Assembly (NCBI GenBank): GCA_029239355.1
Contig: JAQZAZ010000001.1
Coordinates: forward strand, 124,001 to 188,000
Reading direction: 5' to 3'
From: Sphingobacterium sp.
GTDB taxonomy: Bacteria; Bacteroidota; Bacteroidia; Sphingobacteriales; Sphingobacteriaceae
Length of the DNA stretch: 64,000 bases
Each line of letters begins with the position of its first letter. Position 1 is the stretch's first letter. Shown piece after piece: positions 19,675 through 30,089 of the stretch. The position numbers and the translations under genes are program-made. The notes under the pieces were generated by a model, which did not search any database, had not been told where the DNA came from, and was given only the letters and a program-made list of their open reading frames with translations.

Positions 19675-19938
19675 CTAGCTGCTTTTTCGGTACAAAAAAT
19701 AGCAACTGAGTAAACTTAAATTGACAAGCACAGCAAAAGCATTTGAATATATTATAGGTAGTTCCTTTTTAAGGACTCCATACCACACCCATAATGAAAG
19801 TCCTAAAATCAGTGTTATGAGCATCAAAGGCGATAGATCGTCTACATTTTTCTCCTTCAAAACTTTCAGGAGCTGTGGAAGCATAGCCAGGGAGGTTAAT
19901 ATGCCGGCGATTATACCTAATATGTTGTCGTTGACCAT
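19675..19938 (-). CDS. SemiSWEET/PQ-loop family sugar transporter
   Basis: 87 residues with three predicted membrane helices, the size of one triple-helix bundle. LTSLAMLPQLLKVLKEKNV contains the Pro-Gln pair typical of MtN3/SWEET proteins, followed by DDLSPLMLITLILGLSLW. Bacterial SemiSWEETs dimerise in the inner membrane and let sugars diffuse through. It is the only gene on the minus strand within the glycosidase block and is surrounded by pentosan enzymes, which suggests passage of a released sugar. The substrate is unknown. Confidence 0.88.
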   Translation of the reverse strand: MVNDNILGIIAGILTSLAMLPQLLKVLKEKNVDDLSPLMLITLILGLSLWVWYGVLKKELPIIYSNAFAVLVNLSLLSCYFLYRKSS

Positions 19939-20181
19939 TTTTTAGGGGGATTAGATGAACTACACTGAAGACGAACTTCTCGATGCTGAACAAAGCGCAG
20001 GGTTAAATCGTTTTGGTACAGAATTTTTTCTAAGGGCGACAGTGTTTTATTTTTTTTGACTCATAGAATTGGTTTGCCAATGGAAATGGAGCGAGTATTT
20101 TACTTGGGCAAATAGAAACAGATTTAGTTTTTTTGTAGAAATAATAAATTATTCTTTCCTATTTAGAATATAAATGTTAAA

Positions 20182-20211
20182 TTGACACTAATTATTTGTT
20201 TTTATATCTTG
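20182..20211 (+). promoter_or_regulatory. Putative promoter upstream of the GH51 pair
   Basis: The 510-bp gap between the SemiSWEET gene and the first GH51 gene holds no convincing gene. It contains TTG (20182-20184) and TATCTTG (20205-20211) separated by 20 bp, close to the Bacteroidota TTG-N19/20-TAnnTTTG pattern. This would leave a 5' leader of about 230 nt before the ATG at 20451. Confidence 0.3.
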
Positions 20212-20450
20212 CTTCATCTGTGAACATGAAAAGTTAAGTGTTAAAAACAGGTATAAATTATAACCAAATTTAGCTAAAATGCAGATTATTTGAGATATGG
20301 AGCAGGTAGCCAATGCTAATCGGTAATGATTGAGATGTGCGTTGGTGATGAAATACTTGGACGAAATGTTCTTGTGCGAAATAACGCTATTAAAATCTTC
20401 GTAGCTGATTAAGAAATTATGATCCTTGTAAACTAATAAAGTCTTTTATA

Positions 20451-21992
20451 ATGAAATTAAAATTTATAATAGGAGTTGCATTTGCGCTGAGCAACGGAAT
20501 GTTATTTGGTCAAAGTAGCGTGAGATTAGAGCGTCCAGACGAGAAACTGACAATAAGCCGGCATATTTATGGGCATTTTGCCGAACATTTGGGACGCTGT
20601 ATTTATGATGGTTTTTATGTGGGTGAGAAAAATGATTCTATTCCTCATAAAAACGGTGTACGGACTGATGTTATTGAAGCCTTAAAGAAGCTGAATATAC
20701 CGAATCTCCGCTGGCCTGGAGGATGCTTTGCTGACACCTATCACTGGAAGGATGGTGTGGGACCTAAGGCGCAACGTCCTTCGATGGTGAATAGCTGGTG
20801 GGGTGGGGTAACGGAGGATAATACTTTTGGTACCCATGATTTTCTCAATATGTGTGAATTGTTGGGTGCAGAACCGTACTTGGCTGGTAATGTGGGGAGT
20901 GGTGAGGTTCAGGAACTGACGGATTGGGTCCAATATGTGAATTTTGCAGGTAAAAGCCCAATGTCGGATTGGAGACGTAAAAATGGACGTGATGAACCAT
21001 GGAAGGTTAAATTTTGGGGTGTAGGAAACGAAGCTTGGGGCTGTGGTGGGAATATGACTGCCGACTATTACACGGACATCTACAGAAAATATGCCACCTT
21101 TATGTCGGATTGGACCAATGGTGGTGGCTTGTATCGTATCGCCTCTGGAGCCAATAGTGCTGATTATAATTGGACTGAAACTTTAATGAAAAAAATTCCG
21201 AGTAGCTTGATGAAGGGGATGGGACTGCATCACTATGCTGTAATTAATTGGGAAAAAAAGGGTTCTGCTGTAAATTATTCGGAGGAGGAATATTTCAAAA
21301 CCATGAAGTCGGCCTGGTTTATGAATGAGCTGGTGGAAAAGAATATCACTATCATGGACAAATATGATCCGAAAGGGAATGTCGATTTGATCGTGGACGA
21401 GTGGGGTGGTTGGTATGAAGTTGAACCGGGTACAAATCCAGGTTTTTTGTATCAACAAAATACCATGCGTGATGCCATGATAGCTGGAATGACGTTAAAT
21501 ATCTTTAATAACCATGCACGCAGGGTGAAAATGGCGAATTTGGCACAAGCAGTGAATGTACTGCAAGCTGTTGTTCTGACTGAAGGCAAAAAGATGATTT
21601 TGACACCTACCTACCATGTAATGGAGATGTATAAAGTGCATCAGGATGCAAAATTAATTCCCATAACGCTGCAGTCAACGGATTTTGAATTGAACAACGA
21701 AAAAATTCCGGCGGTATCTGTCTCGGCTTCCCAAGATGCGGAGGGACGTACACATATCTCTCTGGTCAATATTGATCCGAAAAAGAAAAATAAGGTACGT
21801 GTGGATCTAGCTTCGTTGAAGGCTTCAAAAGTCAGCGGGCGTATACTCACTTCAGATAATCTGAGGGATTACAATTCATTCAAAATGCCAGCAAAAATCG
21901 CTCCTGCTGTGTATAAAGATGCGAAGTTATTAAATGGCGCTGTCGAGGTCGATATTCCTGCATTTTCGGTAATTGTACTGGAGTTAATATAA
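20451..21992 (+). CDS. GH51 alpha-L-arabinofuranosidase
   Basis: 513 residues, signal peptide to FGQ (about 21), then a GH51 barrel plus C-terminal beta-sandwich. Visible landmarks are HIYGHFAEHLGRCIYDG, LRWPGGCFADTYHW, acid/base Glu194 in WGVGNEAWGCGG and nucleophile Glu317 in IVDEWGGWYE. The length matches intracellular-type GH51 enzymes, but this one is exported to the periplasm. The family cleaves non-reducing alpha-L-arabinofuranosyl residues from arabinoxylan or arabinan oligosaccharides. A second, larger GH51 gene follows after 22 bp. Confidence 0.95.
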   Translation: MKLKFIIGVAFALSNGMLFGQSSVRLERPDEKLTISRHIYGHFAEHLGRCIYDGFYVGEKNDSIPHKNGVRTDVIEALKKLNIPNLRWPGGCFADTYHWKDGVGPKAQRPSMVNSWWGGVTEDNTFGTHDFLNMCELLGAEPYLAGNVGSGEVQELTDWVQYVNFAGKSPMSDWRRKNGRDEPWKVKFWGVGNEAWGCGGNMTADYYTDIYRKYATFMSDWTNGGGLYRIASGANSADYNWTETLMKKIPSSLMKGMGLHHYAVINWEKKGSAVNYSEEEYFKTMKSAWFMNELVEKNITIMDKYDPKGNVDLIVDEWGGWYEVEPGTNPGFLYQQNTMRDAMIAGMTLNIFNNHARRVKMANLAQAVNVLQAVVLTEGKKMILTPTYHVMEMYKVHQDAKLIPITLQSTDFELNNEKIPAVSVSASQDAEGRTHISLVNIDPKKKNKVRVDLASLKASKVSGRILTSDNLRDYNSFKMPAKIAPAVYKDAKLLNGAVEVDIPAFSVIVLELI

Positions 21993-22014
21993 ATTGTAAA
22001 ATAAACTTAAACGG

Positions 22015-23976
22015 ATGAAAAAAGTAGTGTCAATGACGCTGTTGCTTGCGACTCTAGGTACTTGGGCAGTGGCTCAGTCTCCGATTGAATTAAATATCCA
22101 ATTGGACCAGGCTAGTGGCAAAATATCACCGCATATGTGGGGGGTATTTTTTGAAGACATCAACCTTGGAGCAGATGGAGGAATCTATGCAGAACTGGTT
22201 AAAAATAGATCTTTTGAATTTGATCAACCTTGGATGGGTTGGAAAAAGCTGGATAATGCGGGCGAGGGGACTTATTTACTGCTAAATGACAGCCAACGCA
22301 AAGGAAACAAACGTTATTTAAGACTAAATAATGTGTCGAATTTAAAATTAGGATTGCAAAATGAGGGTTTTCGGGGCATGGGAGTAAAGGACGGGGAAGA
22401 ATATGAATTCTCATTGCAATACCGTAGCCCGAATGCGGACATGAAAATCCACGTAGAGGTGTTGGATGAAAAGGATAAAGTGATTGGTTCGGCTGTATTG
22501 CCATTGGCTTCGTCAGCTAATTGGTCTGAGGGGGCAATCAAATTTCCCGTGACATCAACGACAGCGAAAGCAAAGTTAAATGTTTGGTTTAGTGGTGCAG
22601 GAGTGCTCGATGTCGATATGTTATCGTTATTTCCGAAGGATACATGGAAAGGACGATCCAAAGGATTACGGAGAGATATGGTGCAAATGCTGGCAGACAT
22701 GAAACCTGGATTTATTCGTTTTCCGGGTGGCTGTATTGTAGAAGGGAGGGACTTGGCTAACAGGTTTCAATGGAAAAAAACTGTCGGTCCGATAAATGAG
22801 CGGGAGTTAATCATTAACCGTTGGAATACCGAATTTAAGCATCGGTTGACCCCGGATTATTTCCAAACTTTTGGGCTAGGATTTTACGAATACTTCTTGT
22901 TGGCCGAGGATATTGGTGCAGCACCGGTGCCAATTCTTAATTGCGGCATGGCCTGTCAGTTTAATACAGGAGAGCTGGTTCCGCTAGAACAGCTGGACGA
23001 ATATGTACAGGATGCGTTGGATCTGATTGAATTTGCAAATGGATCGGCCGATACAAAGTGGGGTAAATTGCGCGCAGAAATGGGGCATCCGGAGTCTTTC
23101 AACTTGAAGATGATCGGTGTGGGTAATGAAAATTGGGGACCACAGTACATTGAACGGCTCGCAGTATTTAAAAAAGCCCTGAATGAGAAACATCCTGAAA
23201 TTGCAATCATCGCAAGTTCGGGAACAGATCCTGAGGGAGATCGATTTGATTTTCTGAATGATAAGCTCAGAGCTATGAATATCAATATCATAGATGAGCA
23301 TTATTATCGTCCACCATCCTGGTTTTTATCGAGCGCGAGCCGTTATGATCATTATGACCGAAAAGGCGCAAAGATTTTTGCAGGAGAATATGCTTCTCAT
23401 ACAACTCGACCCAATGGTCCGGGTAAAAGTACCTGGGAAGCTGCGCTATCAGAGGCTGCATTCATGACTGGTTTAGAGCGAAATGGTGATGTGGTTGAAA
23501 TGGCCTCTTATGCACCTTTATTTGGACATGTTGATGGCTGGCAATGGTCACCCGATTTAATCTGGGTTGATAATTTACAGGTATATGGAACGCCGAGCTA
23601 TCAGGTTCAGAAATTATATTCTACCAATAAAGGTTCGGAAATTATTCCCATCAGCCGTGCTGGGCAGCCGGTCGCCGGAAAGGATAGTCTATACGCTTCT
23701 GCGGTATATGACCAAAAGCTAGGTCAGTTGATAGTCAAACTTATTAATTATAATAGTAAACCTATAGAGGTTAGTTTTGATATTGCTAGCAGGAAGAAAC
23801 TTGCTAACGCTGGGGAGAAGATAATCTTAGCGGGAAAAGACTTGAATGTGAGTAATAGTATCGAAGAACCATTGAATATTCAACCTAAACAGGAACCGTT
23901 TACTTTTAAAGGGAAGAAACTTACTGACAGCTTAGCGCCATATTCGTTTACCCTATTCAAGCTGCAAGTCCGGTAA
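22015..23976 (+). CDS. GH51 alpha-L-arabinofuranosidase with N-terminal CBM4-like domain
   Basis: 653 residues with signal peptide MKKVVSMTLLLATLGTWAVA. The start of the protein (ISPHMWGVFFEDINLGADGG) is the first barrel strand. A carbohydrate-binding-like beta-sandwich is inserted at about 70-205 (GEEYEFSLQYRSPNADMKIH), and the barrel resumes with GFIRFPGGCIVEG. Acid/base Glu372 is in GVGNENWGPQY and nucleophile Glu458 in FAGEYASHT. This architecture is the larger GH51 type common in Bacteroidota. Two GH51 enzymes of different design in one operon suggest different arabinofuranosyl linkages or chain lengths. Confidence 0.95.
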   Translation: MKKVVSMTLLLATLGTWAVAQSPIELNIQLDQASGKISPHMWGVFFEDINLGADGGIYAELVKNRSFEFDQPWMGWKKLDNAGEGTYLLLNDSQRKGNKRYLRLNNVSNLKLGLQNEGFRGMGVKDGEEYEFSLQYRSPNADMKIHVEVLDEKDKVIGSAVLPLASSANWSEGAIKFPVTSTTAKAKLNVWFSGAGVLDVDMLSLFPKDTWKGRSKGLRRDMVQMLADMKPGFIRFPGGCIVEGRDLANRFQWKKTVGPINERELIINRWNTEFKHRLTPDYFQTFGLGFYEYFLLAEDIGAAPVPILNCGMACQFNTGELVPLEQLDEYVQDALDLIEFANGSADTKWGKLRAEMGHPESFNLKMIGVGNENWGPQYIERLAVFKKALNEKHPEIAIIASSGTDPEGDRFDFLNDKLRAMNINIIDEHYYRPPSWFLSSASRYDHYDRKGAKIFAGEYASHTTRPNGPGKSTWEAALSEAAFMTGLERNGDVVEMASYAPLFGHVDGWQWSPDLIWVDNLQVYGTPSYQVQKLYSTNKGSEIIPISRAGQPVAGKDSLYASAVYDQKLGQLIVKLINYNSKPIEVSFDIASRKKLANAGEKIILAGKDLNVSNSIEEPLNIQPKQEPFTFKGKKLTDSLAPYSFTLFKLQVR

Positions 23977-24093
23977 AAGGCTCATCCAAGAGAATAAAGT
24001 AGTGCTGATAGGGTAGCGCGGATTAATATCGCTCTGAGGTTGTTTAATTTAATAGGCTGATCAAGTGTATTACTAATTAAAAGTATTTTTGAC

Positions 24094-26040
24094 ATGAAGA
24101 AACGAATTATTGTCACTGGAATATTATTGTTACTATTTTCGGGCCTATCCGCTCAGGAACTCAAGGTGTCTGGTCCTGATGGAAAATTGGAAGTAGATCT
24201 ATCCTTGGACCAAGGTAGACTTTATTATCGAATTCATCTTGAGGGGCAAGAGATGTTAGCGAAGTCGCCTCTGGGATTAAAAGGCGAAAATGTTGACCTG
24301 TCTAGTAACATGCGTTTGGTGGAATCCAATACAAAAAATATTAATGAGCACTATGAAGAACCCAAGATTAAACGTCGCCAAGTGCATTACAAGGCAAATG
24401 AGTTGCAATGCACATTGGAAAATGACCTAAAACAAAAGCTCATCGTCATCTTTCGGGTCAGTAATAATGATATTGCTTTTCGGTATGGTATTCCGCAGAC
24501 CGACGAGCCGGCTAACTTAAGGGTCAGGGAGGAAATAACTGGTTTCAGATTTCCGGAAATAACGACAACATTCCTCACACCGCAAGCTTCACCAATGATC
24601 GGCTGGAAGAAGACAAAACCGAGCTACGAAGAATCATATGTACCAGACGAGGCGATGGGAACTGCTTCCAAATATGGGCTGGGGTATACCTTTCCCGCAT
24701 TATTTCATATCGGTAGCCGGGGTTGGATTCTGCTATCGGAGACGGGAGTGAATGGCAGTTACTGTGGTGCCAAACTTAGTGAGGGAACGAAGCAGGGATT
24801 GTACAAGATTGCTTTTCCTGAAATAGGAGAGAATAATGGGATTGGTGCAGCATACCCTACATTGGCTTTGCCAGGCTATACGCCATGGCGAACGCTGACA
24901 GTAGGTAGCTCTCTAAAGCCGATCGTCGAAACGACGATCCCATTTGATGTCGTCGAAGCGCAATATACAGCGGCCAAACCCTATAATTTTGGCCGAGCGA
25001 CATGGAGCTGGTTGGAGTGGCAGGATGAAAGCATCAATTTTAATGATCAGAAAAAGTTTATTGATTTATCGGCGTCAATGGGCTATGAATTTGTTTTGGT
25101 AGACAATTGGTGGGATGAGCGCATAGGAAAGGATAAGATCGAAGAGCTGGCAAACTATGGACGTGAAAAAGGAGTGGGGCTTTGCCTATGGTACAATTCC
25201 AATGGCTATTGGAATGATGCCCCGCAGACACCCAAAAACAAGATGAATGGTAGCGCCGCTCGAAAAAAGGAAATGGCTTGGATGCAATCTATTGGTGTCA
25301 AGGGGATCAAAGTAGATTTCTTTGGGGGTGATAAACAGGAAACGCTAAAGTTATATGAAGATATCCTTGCGGACGCAAATGCATATGGTTTGGCAGTGAT
25401 TTTTCACGGCTGTACTTTACCCCGTGGTTGGGAACGTATGTATCCTAATTTTGTGGGAAGCGAAGCTGTATTGGCCTCAGAGAATCTGATCTTTACACAG
25501 CATGCCAATGATACGGAGGCTTTTAACGCTACGCTGCATCCATTTATCCGTAACGCTGTGGCTGCCATGGATTTTGGGCCGGTGCTGCTCAATAAACGGC
25601 ATAATAGGGAAAATAATGGTGGTACCACACGCAAGACAACCGAAACATTTCAGCTGGCTACGGCGATCCTGTTCCAAACTCCGGTACAGAATTTTGGGCT
25701 GACGCCAAATAATCTCCTGGATATGCCAAAACATGTCATTGACTTTATGAAGCAGGTTCCGACAACCTGGGATGAAACGGTGTTTTTGGATGGCTATCCG
25801 GGAAAATACGTAGTATTAGCCAGACGGAAAAATGAGCAATGGTATGTTGCAGCAATTAATGCGGAAGCGAAAACAAAAGAAATTGAGATAAATTTGCCGA
25901 TGCTTTCCGGTAAACCGATACAATTGATAAGCGATACAAAAGAACGTGAATCTGTACAAAAAATGATAAATCTCAAAAGAGAAAAAATGATCAGACTGAC
26001 TTTACAGCCAAATGCTGGAGCAGTGTTGTTTGGAGAATAG
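24094..26040 (+). CDS. GH97 glycosidase, retaining-type (alpha-galactosidase or beta-L-arabinopyranosidase candidate)
   Basis: 648 residues with signal peptide to SAQ. GH97 features are the N-terminal beta-super-sandwich, VLVDNWWDERIG, GIKVDFFGGDKQ, IFHGCTLPRGWERMYPN and the C-terminal PTTWDETVFLDGYPGKYVVLARR. Asp408 in IKVDFF lies where retaining GH97 enzymes carry their nucleophile; the inverting SusB-type alpha-glucosidases lack it. Retaining members include alpha-galactosidases and beta-L-arabinopyranosidases, and an arabinan/xylan setting favours one of these over starch degradation. It is 35 bp ahead of the second HTCS gene, so the two may share a transcript. Confidence 0.9.
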   Translation: MKKRIIVTGILLLLFSGLSAQELKVSGPDGKLEVDLSLDQGRLYYRIHLEGQEMLAKSPLGLKGENVDLSSNMRLVESNTKNINEHYEEPKIKRRQVHYKANELQCTLENDLKQKLIVIFRVSNNDIAFRYGIPQTDEPANLRVREEITGFRFPEITTTFLTPQASPMIGWKKTKPSYEESYVPDEAMGTASKYGLGYTFPALFHIGSRGWILLSETGVNGSYCGAKLSEGTKQGLYKIAFPEIGENNGIGAAYPTLALPGYTPWRTLTVGSSLKPIVETTIPFDVVEAQYTAAKPYNFGRATWSWLEWQDESINFNDQKKFIDLSASMGYEFVLVDNWWDERIGKDKIEELANYGREKGVGLCLWYNSNGYWNDAPQTPKNKMNGSAARKKEMAWMQSIGVKGIKVDFFGGDKQETLKLYEDILADANAYGLAVIFHGCTLPRGWERMYPNFVGSEAVLASENLIFTQHANDTEAFNATLHPFIRNAVAAMDFGPVLLNKRHNRENNGGTTRKTTETFQLATAILFQTPVQNFGLTPNNLLDMPKHVIDFMKQVPTTWDETVFLDGYPGKYVVLARRKNEQWYVAAINAEAKTKEIEINLPMLSGKPIQLISDTKERESVQKMINLKREKMIRLTLQPNAGAVLFGE

Positions 26041-26075
26041 CGGTTTTTTATCTTTTTTGCTTTTTTTGTCGAGCT

Positions 26076-29000
26076 ATGAAGAAATTGTTGATTGTACTTG
26101 TCTTTCTTTGGCCATGGTTGGTTGTAGGACAAGCAAGTCGCCCTTATTTTTTTTCACTTCAGGATGGATTGACAAATCAACAAGTATTGGATATCGTGCA
26201 TGACGATGATGGTTTCATGTGGGTAGCAACAGAACTTGGACTCAACCGTTTTGCGGGTAAAGCCTTTAAATCTTACTATGCCTCAGAAAAGCAGGATGGG
26301 CACTCCGTCAACAGCAACGAAATCAATACATTACTTTATGACGATCGAAAGCTATATATCGGTACACGATCGAATGGATTGAATGTACTCGATTTAACGA
26401 CGAATAGATTTACCTACTATTTACATAATCCGACCGACGCAAAGTCCATAGCTACAAATGATATCACTGATATGATCAAGGCGAAGGATGGAAAGCTATG
26501 GCTAGCGACTTATCATCAGGGATTGCAGCACTTTGATCCGATAAAAAAAGAATTTAGTCATTTAAATAAAAAGAACTTACCTGGATTTCCTGAAAACAGT
26601 ATATGGTCACTCGCGGAAGATCAAAAAGGAATGTTGTACGTAGGACACGTCAAAGAGGGATTAACGATACTGGATCCAATTCGTCGATCGGTAAAAAGAT
26701 TCACGCATCAAAATACTGCTGGTGAATTACCGGACAATGAGGTTAAAGCCTTACATTGTGATCGTTTTAATAATATCTGGATCGGTACCCGCAAAGGACT
26801 TGCGGTTTACCATAGCTCGAGCGGCCGGTTATTGCGTATTCCTTTGGCTGGATCATCAAAAAATCGAAATGAACCCTTTGTTTACGCAGTCAAAGAAATA
26901 GGAGATACCATTTGGATAGGAGGAGAATCGTCTCAGCTCTTTGCTTTACAAGCTACCCACGGATATGACCGGCGGATTGAGGGTGTCAAGCAACTGCAGC
27001 TCTTTGATCTAGGAAAAGGAAATAATGCCATGGTACAGCATATTGCACCAGATGGCTTCGGCAATATCTGGCTGGCGGTATATGGTGGTGGGGTGGGCGT
27101 TATCAGTCATATTAAACCTTTTTTTAATGTTTTTCCATCAGCTGGACTTCTTTCAGATCGGTTGGCAACAGTAAGTAATATAATCGTAGGCAATAATGAG
27201 GCGGTTTGGTTGGCAACTGAAGGATCTGGAATTGTGGAGGTCGACAGAGATGGCGATTTGCTCAGGCAGATAACTCAGAAGAATGGAAGCCCTGATGATT
27301 TTATATTGACAGCGTTTAAGGATCATAATCAACATATTTGGTTAGGTTTGCGAAAAGGGGGAATAGCAGTCTGCTATGCTAGATCGGCAAAATGGCATGA
27401 AATTGACCTGGGGGAGCCAGTGTCCGAGGTGCGGGCTATTTATGAAGATCATCATGGAGCAATTTGGATTGCTGCATACCAAGGTTTATTTATCTACGAT
27501 CCCTTAACCCATAGCGTTCAAAAATTGTTAATCAACAATCCTATGCTAGGAGACTATGCCCCTAGAGCGTTGATCGAAGATGGACAGCACAATATGTGGG
27601 TAGGGACGTATGGGCAAGGACTCTACGTATATAATGGCAACCGAAAATTGATTCGGAAAATGGATAGCGGAAATGGGTTACGCAACAATACCATTAATCA
27701 TTTGATGCGCGACAAAAACAATGATATCTGGATTGCGACAAACCAAGGAATGGCATTGCAGGAAGCGGAAAAAAAAATTGGGGACCTGATAATTTTAATG
27801 CCTCCAGGTGATGACGCTTGGTTGTTTGTCAATGGGCTCGCGGAAGATCAAAATGGTCATATTTGGTGCGCTACCAAATCAGGTATGTTACGCTATCTAC
27901 CCAAAGAGAAGCGTTTTCTTCAGTATGACCAATCATTTGGTTTACCACTCGGGGGCTTTATCAATGGAAGTGTGGGGCACGATCTAAAAGGTCGGTTGTT
28001 TTTTGGGATGCAAGATGGAATATGTTATTTTGACCCGAATGAAATCCCATCAAATCTACCGACATCTCCGCTTCGTGTCAGTCGATTTATTGTCTTTCGA
28101 TCTGGAGAGTCGAATACACAGGAGGATAAATATCCCTCAGCATTCAATGAGATTAGGCTTGCACATGATGAAAACAGTTTTCGGATCGAGCTTGCGGTAA
28201 TGGATTATGCACTGGACGGACTGGTCGAATTCGGTTATCAATTACAGGGACTGAATAATGACTGGATTTATCTCGGTAACGAAACTAATCTTGACTTTCG
28301 AAATATTCCGTACGGCGATCATGAGCTTTTGATCCGTACGCGTTTGAAAAATGGATCGTGGTCGCAGACCTATCAGCGTTTGCTGATCAAAATCACACCA
28401 CCTTTTTACCTGAGTCTGACCGCAAAGATCGCTTACCTACTGATCTTCCTGCTGACTATTTATACACTTATTTTCTTTTATATCAAAAGAATGAAAGCGG
28501 AATCTGAATTGAAGTTCAAAGAGCGGCAACACCGTCAAGATGAACAGTTGCATAGCGAGCGAATGAATTTTTATACGCACATCACCCATGAGCTTCGAAC
28601 GCCATTGACACTAATACTTGGTCCTCTTGAAGATCTCTCTCATGAAGAACAATTGTCTCCAAAAAATAAGGGATTGGTACATACCGTTCAGAAAAGTGCC
28701 AATAGACTTTTTACATTGGTCAACCAGCTTTTGGAGTTTAGAAAAGTCGAATCGCAGTTTAAACCACTTGTACTTGAACCGGGCACATTGAGTGAAATGC
28801 TCGGGGATATCTTGGAAAAGTATATGACCTTAAATAATAAACCCAAGGTTCAGCTACTGTCTGATCTGCCCCAAACAGATATCCGTACCTTATTCGATGC
28901 TGAGATTGTTCAGTTGATCGTAGATAACCTCTTGTCTAATGCGTATAAATATACTGATGCTGGGCACATCAAATTAAGCCTGGTGTATGAAGAGTCAAAT

Positions 29001-30089
29001 TTGGTCAATTGGGCAATATTGTCGGTTGAAGATACAGGTTGTGGGATTCCGGCAAAAGAGATTGATCGAATTTTCGATAAGTTCTACCAAATTCCAAAGG
29101 GCGGAGTTCATGGTACTGGGATAGGTTTGGCGTTGGTAAAAGAACTAACGGTGATTCATCAAGGAAAGATAGAAATTAATAGTACCGAAGGATTAGGGAC
29201 GAAAATATCGGTACGATTTTTAGCAAATAAAGCCGCTCCTGAAAGCGGAACTGAAACAGATTTGTTGGTAGAAACAGAACATGAGGAGACAGAACATGGT
29301 CGTCCACTGATCCTTTTGGTCGAGGATGATGCGGATTTACGTGAATATTTAGGAAATATATTGTGCATAAATTACGATGTTTTGTTGGCCGAAAATGGCG
29401 CAATTGGTTTAGAAATAGCGCAAAATAGCGTGCCTGATCTGTTGATAAGTGATATTATGATGCCAGATATGGATGGCTTTCTTTTGGCGGAGAAATTGAA
29501 AACGGATCGAGCGACAAGCCATGTCCCCTTAATTTTATTGACTGCAAAGGATACGGAGCTGGATCGGCAACGGGGGTATGAACTCAGTATTGACTCCTAT
29601 CTAACAAAGCCCATTGGGGGAGCATTGCTGATCAAACGCATTGAGAACTTGCTTCGTAAGCAGAAGGCCATGAACAGTGCTATTTTACAGAAAATAAAGG
29701 TGGATGATCCAATAGACAGTGTAAAAGGTCAGGAAATCGAGAAAGATGAATTATGGCGTGAAAATGCCTTTGTACAAGATTTTGTGTCCATTGTCGAGCA
29801 GCATATGCAGGATGAGGTATTGGATGCCGCTACGCTGGCCGAAAGAATGAATATGAGCCAATCTACCTTATATCGGAAACTCAAAGGAATTACAGGTAAG
29901 AATATCAATCAACTTGTGCGTAAAATACGTATACATAAAGCGGCCGAATTGCTACGATCTGGTACATACAATGTGACCGAAGTTTCATTTTTGGTAGGAA
30001 TCAATAGTGCTATTTATTTTAGACAGTGCTTTAAAGAAGAATTTGGCAAGCTTCCATCGGACTATCAAAAATCCCAGACTAAAGCCTGA
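26076..30089 (+). CDS. Second hybrid two-component system (HTCS)
   Basis: 1337 residues. Signal peptide MKKLLIVLVFLWPWLVVGQ, propeller repeats to about 690, a Y_Y_Y domain, membrane helix near 785-805, HisKA with His838 (ITHELRTPLTLILGP), HATPase (DTGCGIPAKEIDRIF), receiver with Asp1126 (ISDIMMPDMDG), and a C-terminal AraC domain (ATLAERMNMSQSTLYRKLKG). It is not a close copy of the HTCS at 1581, so the two probably sense different oligosaccharides. Its position right after GH97 and upstream of the SusC/SusD set suggests that it controls the sus genes and possibly the GH block. Confidence 0.95.
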   Translation: MKKLLIVLVFLWPWLVVGQASRPYFFSLQDGLTNQQVLDIVHDDDGFMWVATELGLNRFAGKAFKSYYASEKQDGHSVNSNEINTLLYDDRKLYIGTRSNGLNVLDLTTNRFTYYLHNPTDAKSIATNDITDMIKAKDGKLWLATYHQGLQHFDPIKKEFSHLNKKNLPGFPENSIWSLAEDQKGMLYVGHVKEGLTILDPIRRSVKRFTHQNTAGELPDNEVKALHCDRFNNIWIGTRKGLAVYHSSSGRLLRIPLAGSSKNRNEPFVYAVKEIGDTIWIGGESSQLFALQATHGYDRRIEGVKQLQLFDLGKGNNAMVQHIAPDGFGNIWLAVYGGGVGVISHIKPFFNVFPSAGLLSDRLATVSNIIVGNNEAVWLATEGSGIVEVDRDGDLLRQITQKNGSPDDFILTAFKDHNQHIWLGLRKGGIAVCYARSAKWHEIDLGEPVSEVRAIYEDHHGAIWIAAYQGLFIYDPLTHSVQKLLINNPMLGDYAPRALIEDGQHNMWVGTYGQGLYVYNGNRKLIRKMDSGNGLRNNTINHLMRDKNNDIWIATNQGMALQEAEKKIGDLIILMPPGDDAWLFVNGLAEDQNGHIWCATKSGMLRYLPKEKRFLQYDQSFGLPLGGFINGSVGHDLKGRLFFGMQDGICYFDPNEIPSNLPTSPLRVSRFIVFRSGESNTQEDKYPSAFNEIRLAHDENSFRIELAVMDYALDGLVEFGYQLQGLNNDWIYLGNETNLDFRNIPYGDHELLIRTRLKNGSWSQTYQRLLIKITPPFYLSLTAKIAYLLIFLLTIYTLIFFYIKRMKAESELKFKERQHRQDEQLHSERMNFYTHITHELRTPLTLILGPLEDLSHEEQLSPKNKGLVHTVQKSANRLFTLVNQLLEFRKVESQFKPLVLEPGTLSEMLGDILEKYMTLNNKPKVQLLSDLPQTDIRTLFDAEIVQLIVDNLLSNAYKYTDAGHIKLSLVYEESNLVNWAILSVEDTGCGIPAKEIDRIFDKFYQIPKGGVHGTGIGLALVKELTVIHQGKIEINSTEGLGTKISVRFLANKAAPESGTETDLLVETEHEETEHGRPLILLVEDDADLREYLGNILCINYDVLLAENGAIGLEIAQNSVPDLLISDIMMPDMDGFLLAEKLKTDRATSHVPLILLTAKDTELDRQRGYELSIDSYLTKPIGGALLIKRIENLLRKQKAMNSAILQKIKVDDPIDSVKGQEIEKDELWRENAFVQDFVSIVEQHMQDEVLDAATLAERMNMSQSTLYRKLKGITGKNINQLVRKIRIHKAAELLRSGTYNVTEVSFLVGINSAIYFRQCFKEEFGKLPSDYQKSQTKA

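Noticed and set aside
19721-19945. Open frame opposite the SemiSWEET gene
   Set aside because: The minus strand shows a clear PQ-loop transporter; the opposite frame has no features.
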